Assembly: GCA_946405135.1 (NCBI GenBank)
Contig: CAMJGD010000004.1
Location: 124,001-188,000 of the forward strand
DNA length: 64,000 bases
From: an uncultured Clostridiaceae bacterium
GTDB taxonomy: Bacteria > Bacillota > Clostridia > Clostridiales > Clostridiaceae
Direction of reading: 5' to 3'
Numbering within the stretch: the stretch's first letter is position 1; each line of letters begins with the position of its first letter. Below the pieces are notes generated by a model. That model saw only the letters and a list, made by a program, of their open reading frames with translations. It did no database searches and was not told the DNA's origin. This document shows positions 1 to 7,915 of this stretch, in pieces. The position numbers and the translations under genes are program-made.

Positions 1-18
1 AGATAGGAGGTTACATAG

Positions 19-798
19 ATGAATATAGTTGTTTGTTTGAAACAAGTACCAGATACTACAGTAGTAAGAATAGACCCTAAGACTGGAACACTTATAAGAG
101 AAGGAGTTCCATCTATAATAAACCCAGAAGATAAGCATGCTTTAGAGGAAGCTTTAGTGTTAAAAGATAATTATGGTGCTAAGGTAACTGTTATAAGTAT
201 GGGACCACCTCAAGCTAAAAATGCTTTAAGAGAAGCTTTAGCTATGGGAGCTGATGAAGCTATACTAATAACAGACAGAGCTTTTGCAGGAGCTGATACA
301 TTAGCTACATCAAAAGCATTAGCAGGAGCTTTAAAGAAACTTGATTATGATGTTATATTTGCAGGAAGACAGGCAATAGATGGAGATACTGCTCAAGTTG
401 GACCAGAAATAGCTGAACATTTAAACATTCCTCAAATAACTTATGTTCAAGAAGTTAAAGCTGAAGGAAATACATTAAAGGTGAATAGAGCTTTAGAAGA
501 TGGATTTGAAATAATAGAAGTTAAAGCTCCAGTGCTTTTAACTGCAATAAAAGAATTAAATGAGCCAAGATATATGAATGCAAAAGACATATTTGAATCT
601 GCAAATAAAGAGATAGAAGTATGGTCAGCAGCGGATATAGATGTGGATAAATCCCAACTTGGATTAGCTGGTTCACCAACAAAGGTTAAGAGATCAACAA
701 CTAAGGAAGCAAAAGGACAAGGCGAATTAGTTAATAAGCCAGCTAAAGAAGCAGTTGAACATGTATTCTCAAAATTAAGAGAGAAACACTACATCTAA
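19..798 (+). CDS. etfB: Electron transfer flavoprotein subunit beta
   Basis: Smaller subunit of the electron transfer flavoprotein that works with butyryl-CoA dehydrogenase. In clostridia the Bcd-Etf complex couples crotonyl-CoA reduction by NADH to ferredoxin reduction. The 259-aa length is normal, and the start is typical of clostridial EtfB (MNIVVCLKQVPDTT). The signature region AVLKDNYGAKVTVISMG and the later GRQAIDGDTAQVGPEIAE (about residues 116-133) belong to the ETF alpha/beta nucleotide-binding fold. A GGAGG sits a few bases before the ATG. It is followed 35 bp later by etfA and then hbd, so it is the middle of a crt-bcd-etfBA-hbd type operon whose first genes lie before the window. 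Confidence 0.96.
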   Translation: MNIVVCLKQVPDTTVVRIDPKTGTLIREGVPSIINPEDKHALEEALVLKDNYGAKVTVISMGPPQAKNALREALAMGADEAILITDRAFAGADTLATSKALAGALKKLDYDVIFAGRQAIDGDTAQVGPEIAEHLNIPQITYVQEVKAEGNTLKVNRALEDGFEIIEVKAPVLLTAIKELNEPRYMNAKDIFESANKEIEVWSAADIDVDKSQLGLAGSPTKVKRSTTKEAKGQGELVNKPAKEAVEHVFSKLREKHYI

Positions 799-833
799 TT
801 TTAGAGTTAGTAAGTATATAGGAGGGATTTATA

Positions 834-1838
834 ATGAATATAGCTGATTATAAAGGCGTATGGGTTTTTGCTGAGCAAAGAGATGGAGAGTTACAAAAAG
901 TTTCCTTAGAATTATTAGCTAAAGGTAAAGAAATGGCTGATAAATTAGGAGTAGAATTAACAGCACTTTTATTAGGAAATGGTGTTGATAATATAGCAAA
1001 AGAATTAATGGCTTATGGAGCAGATAAAGTTTTACAAGCTGATAATGAATTGCTAGGACATTATACTACTGATGGATATACAAAAGTTATCTGTGATTTA
1101 GTAAATGAATATAAACCAGAAGTATTATTTATAGGAGCTACTTTCGTAGGAAGAGACTTAGGTCCAAGAGTAGCTGCAAGACTTAACACAGGACTTACAG
1201 CAGACTGTACAGCTCTTGATGTAGATGATGAAACTAAGAATCTATTAATGACAAGACCAGCTTTTGGTGGAAACTTAATGGCTACAATAGAGTGTGCTGA
1301 ACATAGACCACAAATGGCAACTGTAAGACCAGGAGTTTTTGCAAAGCTTGCTAAAGACGAAAACAAAGCTTTAAACATAGTTAAAGTTAATGTAGAGTTA
1401 AAAGCAGAAGATGTAAGAACTAAGGTTGTTTCTGTTGAAAAGCTTGCTAAGGAAGTAGAAGATATAACAGAAGCAAAAGTTCTAGTTGCTGGTGGTAGAG
1501 GAGTTCAAAACAAAGAAACATTTAAACTTCTTCAAGAATTAGCACAAGTTATGGGTGGAACTGTGGCTGCTTCTCGTGCTGCTGTTGAAAATGACTGGTT
1601 AGATAAAGATTATCAAGTAGGACAAACAGGAAAAACTGTTAGACCAAATATATATATAGCTTGTGGTATATCAGGAGCTATCCAACATTTGGCTGGTATG
1701 CAAGATAGTGATATAATAATTGCTATAAACAAAGATGCAACTGCTCCAATCATGAAGGTAGCTGATTATGCTATAGTTGGAGACTTAAACAAAGTTATAC
1801 CAGAAATGATAGCTCAATTTAAGGCTATGAATAACTAA
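834..1838 (+). CDS. etfA: Electron transfer flavoprotein subunit alpha
   Basis: Larger Etf subunit, partner of EtfB. The 334-aa protein has the N-terminal ETF domain and the C-terminal FAD-binding domain. The motif VLVAGGRGVQNKETF (about 216-230) opens the FAD domain, and the run GQTGKTVRPNIYIACGISG followed by AIQHLAGM and IIAINKDATAPIMKVADYAIVGD is the classic EtfA FAD signature. An AGGAGGG box precedes the ATG by about 7 bp. It is cotranscribed with etfB, and a 92-bp spacer with a perfect palindrome separates it from hbd. The assignment is secure; the bifurcating role is inferred from operon type, not from residues I can verify. Confidence 0.97.
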   Translation: MNIADYKGVWVFAEQRDGELQKVSLELLAKGKEMADKLGVELTALLLGNGVDNIAKELMAYGADKVLQADNELLGHYTTDGYTKVICDLVNEYKPEVLFIGATFVGRDLGPRVAARLNTGLTADCTALDVDDETKNLLMTRPAFGGNLMATIECAEHRPQMATVRPGVFAKLAKDENKALNIVKVNVELKAEDVRTKVVSVEKLAKEVEDITEAKVLVAGGRGVQNKETFKLLQELAQVMGGTVAASRAAVENDWLDKDYQVGQTGKTVRPNIYIACGISGAIQHLAGMQDSDIIIAINKDATAPIMKVADYAIVGDLNKVIPEMIAQFKAMNN

Positions 1839-1865
1839 TTCATTTGATGGATATATAAAAAATAT

Positions 1866-1893
1866 AGCTTCAGCTTAAATTTAAGCTGAAGCT
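1866..1893. repeat. Perfect 28-bp palindrome between etfA and hbd
   Basis: The 14-base arm AGCTTCAGCTTAAA is followed at once by its exact reverse complement, with no loop. No T-run follows, so it is a poor intrinsic terminator. As RNA it would form a strong hairpin at the 3' end of etfA, suiting a role in mRNA processing or stability that would set hbd levels apart from etfBA. As DNA it could be a dyad protein site. Function is inferred only. Confidence 0.75.
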
Positions 1894-1929
1894 GTAAATT
1901 AATAGAATTATACAGGGAGGTTTATTGTT

Positions 1930-2778
1930 ATGGAAAAGATTTTTGTTCTTGGAGCAGGCACAATGGGTGCTGGAATAGTTCAGGCTTTTGCTCAAAAGGG
2001 CTATGAAGTTATAGTAAGAGATATAAAAGATGAGTTCGTAGATAGAGGGTTAGCAGGAATTAATAAAAATCTTTCTAAATTAGTTGCTAAGGGAAAGATG
2101 ACTGAAGAAGATAAAGAAGCTATACTTTCAAGAATAAGTGGAACTACAGATATGAATTTAGCTGCAGACTGTGATTTGGTTGTTGAAGCTGCTGTAGAAA
2201 ATATGGAAATAAAGAAGAAAATATTTGCTGAATTAGATGGAATATGTAAACCAGAAACTATATTAGCATCAAACACATCTTCTTTATCTATAACTGAAGT
2301 TGCTTCAGCAACAAAGAGAGCAGATAAAGTTATAGGAATGCATTTCTTTAATCCAGCTCCTATTATGAAGCTTGTGGAGATAATAAGAGGAATGGCAACT
2401 TCCCAAGAGACTTTTGATAAAGTTAAAGAAGCTTCCATAGCTATAGGAAAAGATCCAGTAGAAGTTGCAGAAGCTCCAGGATTTGTTGTAAACAGAATAT
2501 TAATTCCAATGATAAATGAAGCTGTAGGAATTTTTGCTGAAGGCATAGCAAGTGCTGAGGACATAGATAAAGCTATGATGCTTGGAGCAAACCATCCAAT
2601 GGGACCTCTTGCTTTAGGAGACCTTATAGGATTAGATGTATGTCTAGCTATAATGGATGTTTTATATAAAGAAACAGGAGATAGCAAATACAGAGCTCAC
2701 AGCCTACTTAGAAAATATGTAAGAGCTGGATGGCTTGGAAGAAAGACTGGAAGAGGATTCCACGATTATAGTAAATAA
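1930..2778 (+). CDS. hbd: 3-hydroxybutyryl-CoA dehydrogenase
   Basis: Reduces acetoacetyl-CoA to 3-hydroxybutyryl-CoA in the butyrate/butanol pathway. The 282-aa protein has the N-terminal Rossmann motif [11 protein letters not shown] (6-16) and the substrate-binding NTSSLSITE (115-123). It also has [13 protein letters not shown] (138-150), holding the catalytic His138 and Glu150 of the family, and a C-terminal helical dimerisation domain with [16 protein letters not shown] strong AGGGAGG precedes the ATG. It is the last gene of the butyryl-CoA operon here and is followed by a long terminator hairpin. Confidence 0.97.
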   Translation: MEKIFVLGAGTMGAGIVQAFAQKGYEVIVRDIKDEFVDRGLAGINKNLSKLVAKGKMTEEDKEAILSRISGTTDMNLAADCDLVVEAAVENMEIKKKIFAELDGICKPETILASNTSSLSITEVASATKRADKVIGMHFFNPAPIMKLVEIIRGMATSQETFDKVKEASIAIGKDPVEVAEAPGFVVNRILIPMINEAVGIFAEGIASAEDIDKAMMLGANHPMGPLALGDLIGLDVCLAIMDVLYKETGDSKYRAHSLLRKYVRAGWLGRKTGRGFHDYSK

Positions 2779-2813
2779 GAGACTGACCATCTTTTTTCAA
2801 TAATTTATTTTAG

Positions 2814-2866
2814 AATAAACCTAGGAGGATATCTTTTAAGATATCTTTCTGGGTTTATTTTTATAA
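2814..2866 (+). terminator. Long intrinsic terminator after hbd
   Basis: Arms at about 2814-2835 and 2838-2859 form a roughly 22-bp stem with several G-U pairs and a 2-base loop, followed by a T-rich tract. It ends the butyryl-CoA operon before the sigma-54 activator gene. Confidence 0.75.
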
Positions 2867-2972
2867 ATAAGCTGCAATCACTGTTATTTTAAAGCCAAGG
2901 TAAATATGATAAAATATAATATATAAATTATACATAAACTTAAGATAACTATACCAACTCAGAGGTGATATT

Positions 2973-4898
2973 TTGTACAAGAAAAACCATGATGAGATGA
3001 TTAAAAACTCTCATGAAAGAAGTATAATGTATGGCATAGAAAGAGAAAGGATTACCTCAAAAAAAATACTAGCAGAACATGAGGTATCAGATGCCATAAG
3101 AAAAAATAGGCAGCTTATTAATATAGCTACTCCTTTTATTAAAGTACTTTATGACTTTTTAAGCGGATCAGGATTTATAGTACTTCTTACAGATAAAGAA
3201 GGATGTATATTAAATATAATAGGTGATAAAGATATATTAGAAGCAGCTAGGGGACTTAACATGGTTGTAGGAGCTTACATGGATGAAGGAAGTATTGGTA
3301 CTAATGCTATGGGTACAGCTATAAAAGAGGATTCCCCTATACAGGTTTCTGCAAAAGAGCATTTTATAACGGCTTACCATAGGTGGACATGTTCTGCGGC
3401 GCCTATCCATAATGCTCAAGGCGATATAGTAGGTACGCTTAACCTAACAGGTGGAAGTCAGCTAGTACATCCTCATACTTTAGGCTTAGTGGTAGCTGCA
3501 GTGAAGTCTATTGAAGATCAAATAAAGATTCGAAATACTCAAAAAAAGTTAGAAGAAGCGTATAATTATATGAATACCATAGTTAATTCTATATCCTCTG
3601 GTATAGTAGCTCTGGAGAGAGATGGGACTATAAAGAGTATAAATGATGCTGCTTGTAGCATACTTAAAGTAGAGAGAAAAGACATAATAGGCAGTTCAGC
3701 AGAAAAAGTAGTAAGTAACTGGAAAAATCTTTTTAAAGAGTTTGAAAAGGGACAAGATTTTCAGGATGAGGAAATAAACTTTAAGATTCATGGAGTAAGA
3801 GAAAGGTATAACATGAGTGCTTGTCCTATATTTTCTGATGATGGACAAATTGTAGGAATGGTAATACTTTTAAGAAATATGCAAAATGTTATAAATTTAG
3901 TCAATAAATATACTGGCATGAGAGCAAGATATACATTTGATGATTTTATAGGAGAAAGTACGGAAATAGTTAAGATAAAGGAATATGCTAAAAATGTAGC
4001 AGATAGTCCTTCTACTATTTTAATAGAAGGCGAGAGTGGCACGGGTAAAGAAGTACTTGCCCAGGCTATACATAATTATAGTAGCAGAAGAGATTATGGT
4101 TTTGTAGCTATTAACTGTGGAGCTATATCTAAAAATCTTATAGAGAGCGAACTATTTGGATATGATGAAGGTGCTTTTACTGGTGCTAAAAAAGGAGGAC
4201 ATCCAGGTAAATTTGAACTAGCTAATGGAGGCACTTTATTTCTTGATGAAATAGGTGAGATGCCGCTGGATATGCAGGTGAATTTATTGAGAGTTCTTCA
4301 AGAAGGTGTGGTAACCAGAGTAGGAGGTCATAAATATATACCAGTAAACGTAAGGATTATAGCAGCTACTAATAAGGATTTAAGGAAAGAAGTAGCTAGA
4401 GGAACTTTTAGACAGGACTTGTATTATAGATTAAGTGTTATACCTATAATAATACCGCCTCTCAGAGAGAGAAAAGGTGATATAGCTTTGCTTACAGAAC
4501 GTTTTCTTAAAATTAAGTCAAAAAAGCTAGAAAAATCAGTACCTGAAATAAGTAGAGAAGATTATTTAAAAATATTGAATTATAATTGGTACGGTAATGT
4601 GAGAGAGTTAGAAAATTATGTTGAAAAGATGGTAATATTAGATGGTAAGGTACCTTTTGACTTTATTTCTAAAGTATCAGAAAAAGATGCAGATAATGCA
4701 GAAAAATTATCTGAATTATCCTATGTAGAAAAGGACATAGATGAGGAATTTATATGTACTATTGCTGAACTTGAAAAAAAAGCTATAATGGCTTGTATGA
4801 AAAAATTTAATGGTAATATATCAAAAGTAGCAGCTACCCTTGGTATGGGAAGAAATACTCTATATTGTAAAATAAAAAAATATGGTATAAGTTATTGA
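2973..4898 (+). CDS. Sigma-54-dependent transcriptional activator (GAF-PAS-AAA+-Fis)
   Basis: Enhancer-binding protein of 641 aa that should remodel RNA polymerase-sigma-54. The N-terminal third is a GAF-type sensor as in AcoR-like activators (about 50-180, with [12 protein letters not shown]). A PAS domain follows (about 195-305). The AAA+ domain has Walker A GESGTGKE (353-360), the sigma-54 contact loop GAFTGA (400-405), and Walker [11 protein letters not shown] (421-430). The C terminus (about 605-641) is a Fis-type helix-turn-helix ([21 protein letters not shown]). The start is TTG, set by AGAGGTG about 5 bp upstream. The intact GAFTGA shows it is a true sigma-54 activator. The gene order and the -24/-12 promoter at 5588 make the alcohol dehydrogenase its likely target. 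The ligand is unknown. Confidence 0.92.
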   Translation: MYKKNHDEMIKNSHERSIMYGIERERITSKKILAEHEVSDAIRKNRQLINIATPFIKVLYDFLSGSGFIVLLTDKEGCILNIIGDKDILEAARGLNMVVGAYMDEGSIGTNAMGTAIKEDSPIQVSAKEHFITAYHRWTCSAAPIHNAQGDIVGTLNLTGGSQLVHPHTLGLVVAAVKSIEDQIKIRNTQKKLEEAYNYMNTIVNSISSGIVALERDGTIKSINDAACSILKVERKDIIGSSAEKVVSNWKNLFKEFEKGQDFQDEEINFKIHGVRERYNMSACPIFSDDGQIVGMVILLRNMQNVINLVNKYTGMRARYTFDDFIGESTEIVKIKEYAKNVADSPSTILIEGESGTGKEVLAQAIHNYSSRRDYGFVAINCGAISKNLIESELFGYDEGAFTGAKKGGHPGKFELANGGTLFLDEIGEMPLDMQVNLLRVLQEGVVTRVGGHKYIPVNVRIIAATNKDLRKEVARGTFRQDLYYRLSVIPIIIPPLRERKGDIALLTERFLKIKSKKLEKSVPEISREDYLKILNYNWYGNVRELENYVEKMVILDGKVPFDFISKVSEKDADNAEKLSELSYVEKDIDEEFICTIAELEKKAIMACMKKFNGNISKVAATLGMGRNTLYCKIKKYGISY

Positions 4899-4912
4899 TT
4901 TGGAGGTATATT

Positions 4913-5374
4913 ATGAGTGTGAGAGGAATATTAACTGCATTAATCAGTGCTGTTTTAGTAAGTCTAATTTCAGCTTTTAATTTTAAAATAGCTATGTACA
5001 TTATAGCAATTTACTATGGCATGAAGGCATTACTATATGTTATAAACAAAGATTTTTACAAAAAATTTGATAAAATTTCAAATATAGATAGATACAATGC
5101 TTATATAAAAAAAGATGATGAATTTAAAAAATATATAAAATCAGATCCTTTAGCAGATATATTGATAAGTGGGATATTTATTTATATTGGATTTAGTCTT
5201 TCCAATAAAATAAATTCTTCAACCTACTATGTGATGATATTTTTATTTATTTTATTCAATTATTTTATAGAAGTATATGCTATGACCAAAAGTAAAAGCT
5301 GGGAAGATTATAAGAAAAAGAGTGGAATGGCATCCTTAGCTATTATAGCCATAATATTATTACTATTTCGTTAA
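4913..5374 (+). CDS. Small multi-spanning membrane protein of unknown function
   Basis: A 153-aa protein I do not recognise. It has about four hydrophobic segments: near residues 5-22, 24-40, 90-103 and 106-121, plus a C-terminal one ending in IIAIILLLFR. A polar, Lys-rich loop lies between the second and third. The ATG at 4913 has TGGAGGT 5-6 bp upstream and is preferred over an in-frame TTG at 4895, which overlaps the end of the activator gene. It begins 14 bp after the activator stop, so the two are probably cotranscribed. A link to alcohol metabolism is only positional. Confidence 0.75.
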   Translation: MSVRGILTALISAVLVSLISAFNFKIAMYIIAIYYGMKALLYVINKDFYKKFDKISNIDRYNAYIKKDDEFKKYIKSDPLADILISGIFIYIGFSLSNKINSSTYYVMIFLFILFNYFIEVYAMTKSKSWEDYKKKSGMASLAIIAIILLLFR

Positions 5375-5400
5375 AGAATAAATTATAAATGTATAAAAAA

Positions 5401-5572
5401 CGAACGATGTTCCGTAATAGAACAATGCAAACAAGTAATGTTGTACTAAAATCGAACAATGTTGCTTGTTTTAATATTTTCGCATAAAAGGATGTAATGC
5501 ATATATTTACATAAAACTTATTACAAATGGGGAATTTAAGTACATTTTGTGGCTTTTAGAAGAACATTGTTA
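5401..5572. promoter_or_regulatory. Repeated candidate activator-binding sites upstream of the alcohol dehydrogenase
   Basis: The motif GAAC-A/G-A/T-TG-TT recurs: GAACGATGTTC (5402-5412, a perfect GAAC/GTTC dyad), GAACAATGCAA (5420-5430), GAACAATGTTG (5454-5464) and GAACATTGTTA (5562-5572). A weaker AGTAATGTTG lies near 5435. The first copies sit about 120-190 bp before the sigma-54 promoter, the usual distance for enhancer sites. I infer that the Fis-type activator at 2973-4898 binds here. Confidence 0.6.
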
Positions 5573-5587
5573 AAAAAATGTCTTAAT

Positions 5588-5603
5588 TGGCATAAGTATT
5601 GCT
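5588..5603 (+). promoter_or_regulatory. Sigma-54 (-24/-12) promoter of the alcohol dehydrogenase
   Basis: TGGCATAAGTATTGCT fits the sigma-54 consensus TGGCAC-N5-TTGC[A/T], with GG and GC separated by exactly 10 bases. Transcription would start near 5614, about 48 bp before the dehydrogenase ATG. Its place between the candidate activator sites and the gene, downstream of a sigma-54 activator gene, supports the call. Confidence 0.85.
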
Positions 5604-5661
5604 TTAATATTATAGAGAATAATTAATATAGAATCATTGATTATAAAAGGAGGAAATTATA

Positions 5662-6828
5662 ATGAATAGGTTTACACTACCAAGAGATATTTATTTTGGA
5701 CAGAATAGTTTAGAGGTTTTAAAATCTCTTAAAGGTAAAAAGGCTGTTATAGTTACAGGTGGAAGTTCCATGCAGAAATTTGGATTTTTGGATAAAGTTG
5801 AAAGCTATCTAAAAGAAGCTGGTATGGAAGTTGAGAAAATAGAAGGTGTAGAGCCAGATCCTTCCGTAGAAACTGTTATGAAGGGTGCAGAATTAATGAG
5901 ATCTTTTGAGCCTGACTGGATAGTTGCTATAGGTGGAGGTTCTCCAATAGATGCTGCAAAAGCCATGTGGATATTCTACGAACATCCAGAAACTACTTTT
6001 GAAGATGTAAAAGATCCATTTACAGTTCCTGAATTAAGAAATAAAGCTAAATTTGCTGCAATTCCATCCACTAGTGGAACAGCTACAGAAGTTACAGCTT
6101 TTTCAGTAATCACTGACTATAAAGCACAGATAAAATATCCTTTAGCTGATTTCAATTTAACACCAGATGTAGCAATAGTTGATCCAAGTTTAGCTGAAAC
6201 TATGCCAGCTAAATTAACAGCTCATACTGGAATGGATGCATTAACACATGCCATAGAAGCTTATGTAGCAGGACTAAGATCACCATTTTCAGATCCACTT
6301 GCTATGCAGGCTATAACAATGGTAAAAGAATACTTATTTGATTCCTTTAATGGAGATAAGAATGCAAGAGAACAGATGCACATAGCTCAATGTCTAGCTG
6401 GAATGGCATTTTCCAATGCTTTACTTGGAATTACTCATAGTATGGCTCATAAGACTGGAGCAGTTTTCCATGTACCACATGGATGTGCTAATGCCATATA
6501 TTTACCATATGTAATAGACTTCAACAAGAAGGCTTGTGGAGAAAGATATGCTCAAATAGCTAAAAACTTAGGATTAAAAGGTAATACTGAAGATGAACTA
6601 ATAGATGCATTAAATAACATGATAAAAGAATTGAATAAGAAGATGGGAATAGTTCAGACATTAAAGGATTATGGCATAAAAGAAGAAGATTTTAAAGCTA
6701 ATTTGGATAGAATATCAGAAAATGCAGTAAAAGATGCATGTACTGGATCAAACCCAAGACCGATCACAGTAGAAGAAATGAAAAAATTATTTAACTGTGT
6801 ATATTATGGAGAAAAAGTAACATTTTAA
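5662..6828 (+). CDS. Iron-containing NADPH-dependent alcohol (butanol) dehydrogenase
   Basis: Reduces aldehydes such as butyraldehyde to alcohols. The 388-aa protein closely matches, from memory, the length and sequence of the NADPH-dependent butanol dehydrogenase of solvent-forming clostridia. The cofactor loop is AIGGGSPIDAAKAMW (89-103). Iron ligands by alignment to the FucO family are Asp192 and His196 in GMDALTHAIEAY, His259 in ITHSMAHKTG, and His273 in VFHVPHGCANA. AGGAGG lies 7 bp before the ATG. It is a single-gene unit between a sigma-54 promoter and a strong terminator. Preference for NADPH and butanol is inferred from the family resemblance. Confidence 0.92.
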   Translation: MNRFTLPRDIYFGQNSLEVLKSLKGKKAVIVTGGSSMQKFGFLDKVESYLKEAGMEVEKIEGVEPDPSVETVMKGAELMRSFEPDWIVAIGGGSPIDAAKAMWIFYEHPETTFEDVKDPFTVPELRNKAKFAAIPSTSGTATEVTAFSVITDYKAQIKYPLADFNLTPDVAIVDPSLAETMPAKLTAHTGMDALTHAIEAYVAGLRSPFSDPLAMQAITMVKEYLFDSFNGDKNAREQMHIAQCLAGMAFSNALLGITHSMAHKTGAVFHVPHGCANAIYLPYVIDFNKKACGERYAQIAKNLGLKGNTEDELIDALNNMIKELNKKMGIVQTLKDYGIKEEDFKANLDRISENAVKDACTGSNPRPITVEEMKKLFNCVYYGEKVTF

Positions 6829-6839
6829 TTTATAATCAA

Positions 6840-6875
6840 AAAACTCTCTTAACTCTTTAGTTAAGAGAGTTTTAT
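6840..6875 (+). terminator. Intrinsic terminator after the alcohol dehydrogenase
   Basis: The 15-base arm AAAACTCTCTTAACT (6840-6854) pairs perfectly with 6859-6873 across a CTTT loop. The arm ends in TTTT. The A/T flanks make it possibly bidirectional. Confidence 0.85.
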
Positions 6876-6894
6876 AAAGTGATCAAAAATAACA

Positions 6895-6912
6895 TTATTA
6901 ATGATTTAACAA
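6895..6912. promoter_or_regulatory. Candidate Rex operator upstream of nfnAB
   Basis: TTATTAATGATTTAACAA matches the clostridial Rex consensus TTGTTAA-N4-TTAACAA at 13 of 14 conserved bases. A TATAAT box follows at 6969-6974, so the site would lie just upstream of the nfnA promoter. Rex represses when NADH/NAD+ is low. Binding is inferred from the match alone. Confidence 0.5.
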
Positions 6913-7024
6913 GTAAGAAAATTCAAGAAGTGGTTTAAATTTTTTTATTTACTTATATATTATTATGTTATAATAAATATGGACTTGAAGCTTGATTTAA
7001 AAAATGTAACATGGAGGAATGGAA

Positions 7025-7915
7025 ATGTACAAAATTTTAAGTAAAAAAGTACTATCACCTAATATTTATCTTATGGATATCCATGCGCCAAGAGTAGCTA
7101 AGTCTTGTGAGCCGGGACAGTTTGTAATAGTAAAGATGGATGAAAAGGGTGAAAGAATCCCATTGACTATATGTGATTATGACAGAGAAAAAGAAAGTGT
7201 AACCATAGTATTTCAGTCTCTAGGAGAGTCTACTAAAGAGATGGCTTCTTATGAAGCAGGAGAATACTTTTCAGATTTCGTAGGCCCACTAGGAAGACCA
7301 TCTGAAATGGTTCACGAAGATTTAAATATATTAAAAAACAAAAAGATAATGTTCATAGCAGGTGGAGTAGGAGCTGCACCAGTGTATCCTCAAGTAAAAT
7401 GGCTTCATGAAAGAGGTATAAAGGCAGATGTTATAGTAGGAAGCAAAACAAAGGATCTTTTAATACTTGAGGAAGAAATGAAGGCTGTGGCTGGAAATCT
7501 ATACATAGCTACAGATGACGGTTCTTATGGATTTAAAGGATTGGTTACAGAAAAACTTAAAGATTTAGTTATAAATCAAGGTAAGAAATATGACCTTGTA
7601 GTAGCTATAGGACCAATGATAATGATGAAATTTGTAACTATTTTAACTAAAGAACTTAATATACCTACTGTAGTAAGCTTGAATCCTATAATGGTGGATG
7701 GTACAGGTATGTGCGGAGCTTGTAGAGTTACTGTAGGTGGAGAAGTAAAATTTGCTTGTGTAGATGGTCCAGAGTTTGATGGACATCTTGTAAACTTTGA
7801 CGAAGCTATGAGAAGACAAACTATGTATAAGACAGAAGAAGGAAGAAAAATATTAAAGCAGGAAGAAGGAGACACTCATCATCATGGTGGCTGTGGTTGT
7901 GGAGGTGATAAATAA
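7025..7915 (+). CDS. nfnA: NfnA: NADH-dependent reduced ferredoxin:NADP+ oxidoreductase, small subunit
   Basis: Small subunit of the electron-bifurcating transhydrogenase that makes NADPH from NADH and reduced ferredoxin. It resembles the FAD/NAD-binding subunit of dihydroorotate dehydrogenase (PyrK type). An FAD domain with RIPLTICDYD is followed by an NAD domain starting IMFIAGGVGAAPVYPQ. A Cys cluster near residues 228-247 (GMCGACRVTVGG then FACVDG) would bind a [2Fe-2S] centre. I place the start at the second ATG (7025, MYKILSKK), because GGAGG ends only one base before the first ATG at 7019 and 7 bp before this one. The C terminus is an unusual His/Cys/Gly tail (HHHGGCGCGGDK). It overlaps nfnB by one base. 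Confidence 0.9.
   Translation: MYKILSKKVLSPNIYLMDIHAPRVAKSCEPGQFVIVKMDEKGERIPLTICDYDREKESVTIVFQSLGESTKEMASYEAGEYFSDFVGPLGRPSEMVHEDLNILKNKKIMFIAGGVGAAPVYPQVKWLHERGIKADVIVGSKTKDLLILEEEMKAVAGNLYIATDDGSYGFKGLVTEKLKDLVINQGKKYDLVVAIGPMIMMKFVTILTKELNIPTVVSLNPIMVDGTGMCGACRVTVGGEVKFACVDGPEFDGHLVNFDEAMRRQTMYKTEEGRKILKQEEGDTHHHGGCGCGGDK

Noticed and set aside
1061..1378. Minus-strand open frame within etfA
   Set aside because: Shadow of etfA with no start signal.
2001..2687. A 228-codon open frame on the minus strand inside hbd
   Set aside because: It is a full shadow of hbd, has no ribosome site, and its translation is Ser/Ile-rich with no domain. It is the mirror of the codon bias of the real gene.
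5588..5603. Alternative reading of the alcohol dehydrogenase promoter as sigma-70
   Set aside because: The TGGCA-N6-TTGC element with exact 10-base GG-GC spacing, plus a linked sigma-54 activator, fits better than any -35/-10 pair nearby.
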